From contig JALGQZ010000009.1 in the NCBI GenBank assembly GCA_023105745.1, forward strand, positions 19,516,564-19,580,563: 64,000 nt of DNA, read 5' to 3'. Origin of the DNA: Austropuccinia psidii (Eukaryota; Basidiomycota; Pucciniomycetes; Pucciniales; Sphaerophragmiaceae). The notes under the pieces are model-generated. The model made no database searches. It was not told where the DNA came from and saw only the letters and a list, made by a program, of their open reading frames with translations. This document shows, piece after piece, positions 11,271 to 21,071 of this stretch. A program made the position numbers and the translations under genes. Numbering within the stretch: position 1 is the first letter of the stretch; the number at the start of each line of letters is the position of its first letter.

Positions 11271-13512
11271 ATGGCCCAAACCCCGGGAAATTCAACGGAA
11301 TTTAATGAACGACCAACTTCAGCCCCAGAGAGTGGAAGTGAAATATCTGATATGGCCAGTAGTCGTGAATTAGGCATTGAAGCAGAGAGCCAGTCACATG
11401 AAGATAATCAAGATCCACCAGTTCTTCCAGAATGTGAGTATACATCCATCTTGAGTATTTCTAATCTCTCAAAACCTGATATTGTGTCATAGCCTTTATT
11501 TCAGGTCAACCTCCAAGCTCTCAGAAACCGAATTTTAAAACTTATGAGAAGGAAAAGACTGTTGAACCTTGTGCACCGACAGAAGATGATGGGCAAGATG
11601 ATGTAATTTTCAGTGGGGAGGTGGAAATTATATCCAAGGAACAATTTGTCTCCAACATTGCTCAAACAATCCCAAGGCTCGAGAAAATCCAAAATGATAG
11701 TAAAATTCCTGATTATGTGCGTCAAAAGATTGCTGAAGCCATGAGCCTGCTCAAAATGGATTTGAACCGTAAGTCCATTACTAATTCAAAACAAAGTTGA
11801 TAAAAATAGCTGCTTACAATATATGGGCAGGTGTGGAGGTGGGAGAATCTCTACCTGAAGGATCTCGAGTCGTAATTGGATTTCCAGGCAAAGGATTAGG
11901 AAAAAGACCAAATATACATGCGACCAAAAAAACCAACAAAAAACGCCGTACCTTTGAAGCCGCAAAGGATTCCCGGGATCAAGGTGATGAAATGATCAAT
12001 GTTGAAGGGGACGATATTGATAATGAACCTCCGCATACTGAACCCCCCCCCATACTCAATGAAACAATCCATGCTGAAGCTCCACATACTGAAAGCCCCC
12101 CGATACCCAATGAAACAATGCATGATGCAACCCCTCCCGCCTCTCCTCGGAATATTCAAGCCCCTCAAGAAAGGGAAACAATTAAACATGATACAATGGG
12201 ACGAGATATGACTGATATAATTCCCGACGCTGAGCCCGAAGTGTCATCCGCTGCGAATTTTCAAGGAATATTTTTATCCCGCATGGAAGAGTTTGCAGGC
12301 ATTTTGAATTATCATTCCAATATTTCTCAACAATCATGGAAAAGGGGGCTTGATAATATCAATAGGATTTACAAAAATAGATGGGACAATTTACCAACAA
12401 AGGATGCTCATACATTCCTGCCCGTTGGTATTAAGGTGATCAGTAACCGAGATCTTAAAATGTCGGCTTGGCTGCAGGACCTTGAGATGGCAGGTGAGTT
12501 TTTTTTTATCTTTGTGCATGATACTTGATTATTGGCTGTTGACTGGTGATATAAATTGCAATATACAGGGTTAGATTTTTTTAAGCCAACTGAAACAGAA
12601 GCGTTTTTTGATTACAACATTTGGAATCTCAAATTGATGAAGGAATCAGCTAAACCTCCCGATAATCTCCCCAAATCTGAACACTCCTTCTTCAAAATGG
12701 TTCAGAGCCTTCTTTACCCCGCGAATCCAGTTAAACATTTTTGGGCAAATGTTATGTTTGAATCCATTAGTTTAGTCTCATACGATGTGATTGCACCCAA
12801 ACCATATGTTGCACCAACATCAAATTCGACCGATCCTCTTGGACTCGAACGGGGAGCAGTTGAATACCTTGCCTCCTGCTTGAGTAAATCGAAGCAACGT
12901 GCAACCCAACTCAGCCTTGAAGGTGGCGGAGCTGACAATGAGATATCCACAAAGCCGCACAAGAACCTGGAGGATCTAATGGATACAGTTATCCATTTGA
13001 TGATTGCGTACAACATGGTACGTGCACATACAAAGGTCGAAGTTAATGGCATCAAAGGCAAACTCACGAACTCAAAAAAAAATGAGGCCATCAAAGATCT
13101 TTTGGCGTGTCACAAGAATCTCGGAATAAATCGAATTTGCTATGGTATATTAGCGGCATTCTGTGCGGCGGGGGTTCGTGGTTTGATGGTATGCTCAGAT
13201 GACTGGAGAACAAGCTCAGTTAAAGGGGCTTTATCACTAATTGACATTTCCGCAAAACTTTCAGAGGGTAAAAATCTAGTGGAGCCAGTGTGGCTACGTA
13301 CTAATAAGTATATATGTAATTTACTGAATAAAAGTTTCTTCTCATCAGAGTCTTTTAACCCCACTGTACCTCTTGAATTTGAATTTGCACGATGCTTAGT
13401 ATTAGACTTTGGTGATGCCTGGGTGGCGAAACGCGGTCTTGGTTCAAGTGATGAGGTCACCTTGACGGTACCCAGGTCAGCTAAACTCACAACCAGGATT
13501 GACCCGTTTTAG
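11271..13512 (+). CDS. unknown 677-aa protein, giant-transposon cargo, 4 exons
   Basis: I do not recognise this protein. The model joins exons 11271-11433, 11505-11768, 11831-12493 and 12569-13512. All three introns (71, 62, 75 nt) have GT donors (GTGAGT, GTAAGT, GTGAGT) and CAG acceptors. The spliced length is 2034 nt, an exact multiple of three with one terminal TAG and no internal stop. The N-terminal 140 residues are acidic and serine/proline rich. Around residues 170-183 there is a basic cluster (KKTNKKRR) that could be a nuclear localisation signal, then a low-complexity PPHTEPPP/PHTESPPIP repeat. The last 300 residues look globular. It is the first gene inside the left end, transcribed towards the TET/JBP gene, and a hairpin lies 119 nt after its stop. 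Confidence 0.75.
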
Positions 13513-14089
13513 ATTAGCTTTGTACTAGATATATTGTAATTTAATTTTGCAAAGTTATTTATGAATTTAATAATCATGACTTCCTATCCTACTACTGCCC
13601 GGATGCCACAGTCTGAGTACCAATAGTAATTGTACGGGGGCATGCCTCCGTACATCATTGCAAAGACTCCGCCAAGACGCAAGCTGAGTCAGGCTTTGTG
13701 CCCGCGAGTAGCACACTTGGGGGCATTGCGGGAAGTCGCGTTTATCACTTCCCGCCAGCCCATAATAGGCAAATTGTTACTGTGTCTTTCAAGAGGACTG
13801 GGATAACTAGGGATCCGCAGCAGGATGCATATTGCATTTGCGTGTGCTTGCAATATTCCAAATGGTTGGATTGGAAAGTGATTGCATGGGAACATCAATG
13901 TGTAAAATTGAATAATGCACTATCCACTGCAATTTTCAGGTTCAGGTATTTGAGATCGTGAAGTTGCCAAGGTCAGGCGTGAGCTTTCTTTTTAGCCGCA
14001 ATTAAAAAAGATTCATCCACCGCAATCCAATTTAGGTGATATTAATAAATCAGTAATCATTTGGTTTCATTTCATTTTCTGCTGCAAGC
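13513..14089. other. intergenic region between cargo genes 1 and 2
   Basis: It contains the hairpin at 13631-13654 and otherwise no coding evidence. The last 100 bases, rich in CATTT/TTTCATT, probably hold the promoter and leader of the TET/JBP gene. I cannot point to a clear TATA box. Confidence 0.45.
13631..13654. other. hairpin 2 of the palindrome family
   Basis: A 24-base near-perfect palindrome with arms TGTACGG/CCGTACA and centre GGCATGCC. It lies 119 nt after the stop of the 677-aa gene. Confidence 0.7.
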
Positions 14090-15433
14090 ATGCCATTCAC
14101 GAAAAAAGGAAAAGAGCGTAAAAGGGAACTCGCGAGAAAGCGTCGGGCTGAGGAAGGAAAGTGTGAGTTTCTCACTTAATCTCAGTGTATATATATAGAT
14201 ATATATATATGCTTCCACATTTATGTGGCACCCTCATTGGGCCCCACGGAAGAACATTGGCTTTAGTCGGTTCAGATTGTGCCAATGTCCTGTGGGCTCT
14301 AAAGGGAAGTCAAAGGATGTGTGCCGAAGAAAGCTGCTTGGCAGTATCTGATATCTTTTGTGCTTCAACACATAGTGATCCCGCAACCACTCGGGAATAG
14401 TAGCAGATCCCAAAAGACAAATGAGCGCAAAACAACCCGAATGAATAGGTTTTTTTCCTCCTCTCACCCAACAGCACAAATATCAATGCCAGTATCAGCA
14501 AATATCACCCCAAGTGAAATTCGGAGGGTGGTGGATGTCAATCAGATCAAACGCATTCACTTTGGCCGTGTGGCAATTTTCTCTTCAACCGGATTACTCA
14601 TTGCCCTTGTTGAATTCCGACCATTCACAACAATGAGTGAAGTCGAGGTCAATCAATGGGATGAATTATCACAATTCTTATTTCGCGAAAAGAGGTTCAC
14701 TGACCCTATTGCAACAAATGGAGCATTACTGGAGGGATTTATGTTCGCGATTGGGTGGCGCAAATGCACCACAAAGAATGAACAATTTGGTCTGTATGGT
14801 AGTGCTGGCAAAATTGAAAATGCAAAAGATGAATGGCGGGACCGAGGTGCCAATCTTAGCTCGGTGCGTCGCATTCTAGGTCAATCCTTACGATATGTTG
14901 GGGATAATTTATTTCAGAAGATTCAAAATTGCTACAATTCATTGGGGGTTCCGTCTTTTGATCAAGTCAACTATGAAGGCAATAATCCCGCAAATCAGGG
15001 TGCATGTGAGTTTGCTTCGGCACTCACTTTCACCATGAATGGATTCAAAAACGCACCTCATGTTGATAAGGATGCATCGCTGTATGCTTCGGGATGGTGG
15101 TTTCAAGCTGATAAGCGGACCGCCCAAATTCAAAGAGATGCGTCAAAGCGGTGTACAGGGGGAAAATTGATTTTCCCAAATGAGCATTTTTGGATTGATC
15201 TATCCGCATGTCATGGGCTCATTCAGGTAGTGTGGGCCAGTAGTACATTTGTTCATTATACTGATCCAGCACAGGACAACGAAAGCACGACACTAGTGGG
15301 TATGTCCGCACAATGCTCAAGGAGGTTGGCAAAAACAATGCGGCAAACAAGCCATGGCTATTATGAGATTGCCGAGAGAGCGGGCTATCAAATCAGGGAT
15401 GGTAATACAATCTCATGCCGATTCAAAGAGTGA
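14090..15433 (+). CDS. TET/JBP-type 2-oxoglutarate/Fe(II) dioxygenase
   Basis: Enzymes of this family oxidise methylated bases in DNA or RNA using Fe(II) and 2-oxoglutarate. The main exon is open from about 14303 to the TGA at 15433. Counting from 14321 as residue 1, PHVDKD gives the HxD iron-binding pair at residues 247 and 249. A distal histidine follows at 312 in STFVHYTDP, and an arginine in CSRRL at about 334 is placed to bind 2-oxoglutarate. The core also shows TGGKLIFP and the segment IDLSACHGLIQVVWASS, as in the Tet-like oxygenases of rust fungi. A short first exon from ATG 14090 (MPFTKKGKERKRELARKRR) ends at a GTGTGAGT donor near 14160. The acceptor is uncertain, with 14304 one frame-compatible choice. 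No stop interrupts the catalytic domain. The substrate base is unknown. Confidence 0.82.
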
Positions 15434-15560
15434 GGCAGTCGGAATAGCAGCGTGATTGGTAGATGATGGTGGGGTAAGGCAGAGGACAATATACACCAGG
15501 ATTGGATGGATTCGAGTGCGGGAGATAGGGTGTCTCACAGGAAAAAGGGGTGAAGTGGAT

Positions 15561-15588
15561 TATGTACGGAGGCATGCCATCGTACATA
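15561..15588. other. hairpin 3 of the palindrome family
   Basis: Perfect 8-bp arms TATGTACG/CGTACATA enclose the palindromic centre GGCATGCC. It lies 128 nt after the stop of the TET/JBP gene, mirroring hairpin 2 after the first gene. Confidence 0.75.
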
Positions 15589-15599
15589 TGCCAGGTTTG

Positions 15600-16225
15600 T
15601 TGCTCTTGTCCAGGATCCCAACGCTTCACACGCGAATCCTTATGCTTGTGCAGGTGCCGACAATGCTAAAAGTTTCTTACTCCTATGCGGGGTGCCGAGG
15701 CTTCACACGCCAATCCTTACGCCTGGGCAGGTTCCCGACAACTCACACGCCAATCCTTACGCCTGTGCAGGTTCCCGACAGCTCACACGCCAATCCTTAC
15801 GCCTGTGCAGGTTCCCGACAGCTCACACGCCAATCCTTACGCCTGTGCAGACTCCCGAAAGCTCACACGCCGATCCTTACGCCTGTGCAGGCTCCCGACA
15901 GCTCACACGCCAATCCTTAGGCTTGTGAAGGTTGCCAACAATGCTGACAATTTGTTATGCCTGTGCAGGCTCCCGAAAATTCACATGCCAATCCTTACGC
16001 CTGTGCAGCCTCCCGACAGCTCACACGCGAATCCTTAGGCTTGTGAAGGATGCTAACAATGCTGACAATTTCTTACGCCTGTGCAGGCTCCCGACAATTC
16101 ACACGCCAATCCTTTCACCTGTGCAGGCACCCGACAGCTCACACGCCAATCCTTACGCCTTTTCAGGCTCCCGACAGCTCACACGCCAATCGTTACGCTT
16201 GTGAAGGTTCCCGACAATTTAAACA
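15600..16225 (+). repeat. 40-bp minisatellite between TET/JBP and zinc-cluster genes
   Basis: Tandem units of 40 bp contain GGTTCCCGACAGCTCACACG and CCAATCCTTACGCCTGTGCA, with some diverged units (AATGCTGACAATTT). The words TCCCGACA and ATCCTTACGC are shared with the 51-bp minisatellite at 10200-10735, and CACACGCCAAT is shared with the 30-bp minisatellite at 30270-30690. The open frames across it are products of the repeat. Confidence 0.9.
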
Positions 16226-16639
16226 ATTCAATACATGACTAAGATTAATAGCGTGTGACCATAGGAATGGCAATTTCTCATGAATCTGGAGTGGATTGCT
16301 CACATGCCGGAACCTCCCGCTTTTTTACAGTTGAGATTTGATATGGCTCTAAACAATGGAGGAAGAAAATATAGGAGGCAGGAATGGTGACTATTGGTGC
16401 ATTTTTGGCAAAAGATTTTCTCACATACAAAAATACTAACTCAAACTTTTGGTGGGGCACTTACGAAAATTATTCTCACCCAATAGTAAATATGAATCAT
16501 TGAGGAATTATAATAAATTCACGTGAACAAAAAACGTAAGAGAAATTGAAAATATCTTTCATTGAATACAAATAATTTATCTAAAGGAGTGTATTACAAA
16601 AGGTAAAAAGAGGAAAGAATACGATTTTTTTTGTGGATT
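16226..16639. other. intergenic region, 3' flank of the zinc-cluster gene
   Basis: No gene seen. The AT-rich stretch 16480-16630 probably carries the 3' untranslated region of the minus-strand gene ending at 16640. Confidence 0.4.
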
Positions 16640-18020
16640 TTATTTTTCTAAGAATTTGGAGACTATCCCGGTGATGTCCTCCATTGGATAAGCCTCTATC
16701 GCCTCGCCAAGGAGGGAGTTTAGTTCCTCCCGGAATTCCCGGTGCATCTCATTTCGATGAGTTGCATCCACGAAAGGAATCATGTGGAGCAACCGACGAT
16801 GCTCCAACAAGATTCGGTTGATCGATTCGTGGACGATGGCTCGAGGAATCATTAGTATCGGGCGCAGGTCGGTGAATTCCTGGCGAGCGTCATCGTAGGA
16901 ATGAGAGGAGCTTGGCACCGGGGGGGAGGAGGCTGTTGGGTTCTCGGCGTCAATGGGAGGGATATCCGGGGAAGGAACCGGGGTAGGAGTGGTGGGAGGG
17001 GGAACAGGAGGGGAAGGTGGGGGAGTGGGTGAAGAAGAAGGTGGAGGGGGAGGGGGAGGAGGGGAACCGACTGGCGTATCGTCGATGATGATAATGGAGC
17101 GGGGAGTTGCGGGACGAGCTGGAGATGGTCGAAGGAGGGGTGAGGAAAAGTTGAGTTGAGTTAAAAAGGTGAAATAGGGACTTACCAAAAGGTTCCTCCG
17201 TTGATTGCGTAGGAGCCACCTCAGGTTGAGGCTCACGAGTTGCAATGTCCTCAGGTGGTTCGGAGGATGGACTCGGGCCAGGAATAGGTGGCTCATCGTG
17301 CTGGGAGGCTTCTACAAAAGGAGGAAGAGTCAGTTAACTTGATGCGAAAGTGAAAATGAGAAAAGAGAAAGTTGGCTGCTTACCGCGGAATAAGTCCTCA
17401 GACCATCGGGTGCCACTCGGGCCTGGAGTGGGTTGCCGCGGGGTTTGCTCGCGAGGCAAAGTAGGAACGGGAGAGTCTTGTCGGGGGGGATTAGGGGGGT
17501 TTGGTTCTATGAGTAATGGAAAAAAGTGAGTATTATTGCGTGAAGATAAATGAGAGAAGGAGGAGAAAGAAAACTTACTTTGGCGTTTGAATCCCATCGG
17601 TGACAAGACATGGTGACGATCAGCCCAAGCTCGAATGTCCTCTTTCCATCGCCATCCTTCATCGGCCGGATAATCACTTCGCTCAGGTCGAGGAGTGAAG
17701 TGACCATCGGATGGTGGCCTAGGAGGGGGGGTGGACAAATCGATGCTTGAGGGGACTGGGCTAATCGTCCTGAATCGTTCCCGCTGGCCTGTTTGGGGTC
17801 CCGGGGTCCACTCACGCTCGGAAATCGTTTCATCATCATCGGCCACAAAGGAGTCCTGGCGAGGGCGTCTTGGGCGGGAACTCCTCTGGCCGCGGGGTCG
17901 GAAGGGGCGGACGACGAACGAACATTTCTTGTGTGCTTGTCGGCAAGCATCACAAGCGTCGGTTGTCGTCGAGGAACGAATGCAGGGGATACCCCGCTTG
18001 GTGCATAACGTGCACGACAT
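16640..18020 (-). CDS. zinc-cluster (C-x2-C-x6-C pair) proline-rich protein, 389 aa, 4 exons
   Basis: Exons on the minus strand are 18020-17579, 17506-17384, 17311-17186 and 17118-16640. The introns are 72, 72 and 67 nt, with GTAAGT or GTAAGC donors and AG acceptors. The spliced length is 1170 nt with no internal stop. A further 71-nt intron (18091-18021, donor GTATGT, branch site TACTAAC) ends directly before the ATG, so the gene probably has a spliced 5' leader. The N-terminus has six cysteines at residues 3, 6, 13, 23, 26 and 33 (C-x2-C-x6-C-x9-C-x2-C-x6-C), resembling the fungal binuclear zinc cluster. Next come an arginine-rich stretch (RPFRPRGQRSSRPRR), long proline/serine tracts, and a charged alpha-helical C-terminus (ESINRILLEHRRLL). 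A DNA-binding or chromatin role is an inference. The antisense gene at 35040-36280 has the same cysteine module. Confidence 0.75.
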
Positions 18021-18600
18021 CTAAAAACAAAACAAAACAGGTTAGTAACTGAATAGAAAGTAAGCAATCAAGAAAGAAAAGGAGGACATACGATGATTTA
18101 TAATTTTAAAACGGAATTCAAATTAAAAAGACTCTAGTAGGAGGTTTTTAAAAGTCTAGAAGAGAGTCGTGAAGAAAGAAAATGATTCATATCGGACCAT
18201 AATGTTGACAAAAGTTCAATTGGAGAAAACGTACAAAGTAGATAGAAGTGGGGTTCTGAAATTATCAGCAGGAAAAACAAAAAGCGAGCAGGAAGGGGAG
18301 TGGGGTTAGTCAAGTGCAAAAGAAAAGACTGGAAAGGCAGGAAGACGAGGGGGAATACGCACAAGAAGGACAAACGCGGGTGACGTTGAACGAAGTGGAG
18401 CGGGTGAGAGAGAAAGTGAAGTGCGTGTCGTGTGAAGATGGTCTTTTATACCAAGGTGAAGCTGAGACGATCGCAGCAGTTTCAGCACCCGCAAAAGTCT
18501 CAGCTTCAAGGTGTGTGGGCAAAATTGAAGCTGAGTCTCAGCGAATGCTGCAACTGAGAAGTGAAATTCTCGCGTGAGGCAGAAGAACAATGGGGGTCTG

Positions 18601-19346
18601 GCTGAGTATTGCAATTTATTGAATTGTCAAGCTGAGTCAAATCCCCTTTGTTTCCTTAAATAGCCACCCGATCACCCAAGAGGGTGGTCGTGAGGCCCTT
18701 GTTGAATGTGCATTCAACGTGCAATGCACAAGTGACCCATGCAGAAATGCACCCGGTGCATTTGGTCACAAGTGACCGCGGCAAGATCACCGGCCGTATG
18801 GCCTGGTGATAGTCTTTGAACAAAGGGGGGGGCTGTAAGACAAGTGAATACAGCGTGAGCTTGCCTCGACCCATTGCTCAGGTTTGCTTTCGGGTCATAA
18901 TTGAAATGCGCAGTGGCTGAACATTTTAATTGCACAGTAATTGAACAATTGATATAACAATATCGAATGCACCGCTGAGTATTGCAATTTATTGAATTGT
19001 CAAGCTGAGTCAAATCCCGTTTCTTTCCTTAAATAGCCACCTGATCACCCGGGAGGGTGGTCGTGAGGCCCTTTTTGAATGTGCATTGTGGGTGCAATGC
19101 ACAAGTGCCCCATGCAGAAATGCACCGGGTGCATTTGGTCACAAGTGACCGCGGCGAGATTACCGGCCGTATGGCCTGGTAATAGTATGTGAACAAAGGG
19201 GGGGGCTGTAAGACAAGTGAATACAGCGTAATCTTGGCTTGACCCATTGCTCAGGTTTGCTTTTGGGTCATAATTGAAATGCTCAGTGGCTGAACATTTT
19301 AATTGCACAGTTGTTGAACTATTGATATAACAATATCAAATGCACG
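18601..19346. repeat. 373-bp tandem duplication
   Basis: Two adjacent copies, 18601-18973 and 18974-19346, both start GCTGAGTATTGCAATTTATT and include AGGGTGGTCGTGAGGCCCTT. They differ at scattered positions. After the second copy, GCTGAGC words continue to recur up to about 19640. No gene is supported here. Confidence 0.85.
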
Positions 19347-20539
19347 ATGCTGAGCAATTGCTAGGTCATTTTTGTAAGCACACAATCTGAGCATTTGGCA
19401 CAGCATCAGATGACATTTCAGCCAGGTGCAGCATTTCACACGCTTTGGTGAAGTGCTCCAAATTGAGCCTTCCAGTGAGCTATTGCAGAATTAGTTCATT
19501 CCATGGCTTTACTGAGCACTTTCACACGGTGCTTTTGACCATGACATGCTCAGCTTGCGTGTGCAAATCGGGTGAAACGCAATGCTGAGCATGTGGCACA
19601 TGAGCTACGTAAATGCAAACGATCGGAAGGTGCATGCACATTTGCTGTATGCATGCAGGCTCAAGTAGTATTACACCTTCCTGATCTGTACAGTCGACAC
19701 TGTAGTACGCAGTACACCTTTGTAAATGTACTGCGGGGCAGAGCAAAAAGCTGTTCAACAATGTAACATGCAATCACGTCAAGCCATCGAGTCATATCTC
19801 TCACCTGCATCCCTTTGATGCACCTTGTTGGACAGCTCTGCCTAACTACGGCACAGATGCGCATGTAATGCAAGTTAATGTAAGTGGGTCATAATGGGAT
19901 GACTTAATATTTGGGTCATACACAAAGAGTTGATTCACTCCGGTTCCATTGTTGGGGCAAACAATGACTGGCCCGCTTGTTCATTGTCGGGCAGCCACAC
20001 GCTTTCATGCGCACCCCCGATGGGTCATACGCAGGCAGCTTTCACACGCCTGGAAGACATTTTTCTGCCAGTCTTCCAGCTGCCTATTTTCTTGGTCGGG
20101 TTGTCAGCTTGACTGCAGACGCTCACCCGCTTGCGCGTGGAAACCTGAGGCCAATCAGTGTGAATTTGCTTCAGCCTCATCCACATTAGAATAACAATCC
20201 CAGCCTATGATTGCTGAGGCTGGTCATGTTTGCGTGGGTATCTCCCACCGCGGGTCATTTTCTTCACGTTCTCACACGCCCCGCGCAAGTTGTGGCACCT
20301 GGCTTGCAGCCAAAAAATCCCTGGGGCGTGTGGCCTCTTTCCTCCGGAGTTTTGTACACGCCTGAAGCAAAGACCCTGATGCCAATCTCGGTAGATTAGT
20401 ACTCGCCTCAAACGCCATAGGGGTGAATGTATATGTGGATCACGGCTCACGGATGGCGCCCCTTTAATCATCCTACACATTCCCCCCTGAAAGCCCAGTA
20501 TGCATCAGTCAGCAAAAAACTTCACGCAAAATCAAAGTC

Positions 20540-20565
20540 ATGTTTGGTGGCACGCCACCGAACAT
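20540..20565. other. hairpin 4 of the palindrome family
   Basis: Arms ATGTTTGGTGGC and GCCACCGAACAT enclose a short centre with one mismatch. It is one of two hairpins 0.4-0.5 kb upstream of the SNF2 start. Confidence 0.75.
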
Positions 20566-20678
20566 ATCTCACCCGCCTACACACAAGCATCCCCACAGTG
20601 AGATTGCCCTTTGAAACCGCCAAAATTGCCCAGTAGGTCCCTGTGCGACAATTAACCTGAGGAAGATATATATGCATC

Positions 20679-20706
20679 CATGTTCGCTGTCACACCAGCG
20701 AACATG
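20679..20706. other. hairpin 5 of the palindrome family
   Basis: Perfect 11-bp arms CATGTTCGCTG/CAGCGAACATG enclose a 6-base loop. It is the longest perfect stem of the family and lies 366 nt before the SNF2 start codon. Confidence 0.8.
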
Positions 20707-21071
20707 ACTGCATGCCTCTGATATGCCCTCCACAATAAGTTGCTACAACCCACCCAATTTCGGATGTGCTAAACTCAACCTTGTTCCACCAAAGTTTTCG
20801 TAAATCGCTGCAGATCCAGCAGTCATAATGGTGCACCCACATTTTGGCCACCTTGCCTTGATATATGCCCCAAATCGGATATGAAAATTATGTGCCCAAG
20901 AGGCCCACCTCCATCAAGACCATTCACGTAACCACAGGCCATCCCCCTTTTGGCCTGTTGCTGCCACTCATATAAGCTCCCCACCTGCGCTTATTGCGCT
21001 TCATTCCCTTTAGCTAACCCTTCCCGATCATATAATTTGCAACTGTCCCCAAATAATTTAAAATAGCCATC

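Larger units (their letters stand above)
19347..21071. other. long intergenic region upstream of the SNF2 gene
   Basis: About 1.7 kb without a gene. It contains repeated GCTGAGC and TCACACGC/CACGCC words and two hairpins (20540-20565 and 20679-20706). The last 100 bases before 21072 are the likely leader of the SNF2 gene (CTCATATAAGCTCC near 20970 may be a TATA box). Confidence 0.45.

Noticed and set aside
14185..14400. 71-codon frame upstream of the TET/JBP domain
   Set aside because: It starts in TATATA-rich sequence between a GTGAGT donor and the main exon, so it is probably intron. It also lies out of frame with the catalytic domain.
15456..16238. Open frames of 60-154 codons (e.g. HTPILTPVQVPDSS repeats)
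   Set aside because: Produced by the 40-bp minisatellite. Frames shift from unit to unit as expected for a length not divisible by three.
17731..18052. Plus-strand frames of 60-97 codons
   Set aside because: They are shadows of the first exon of the minus-strand zinc-cluster gene, which has better codon context and consistent introns.
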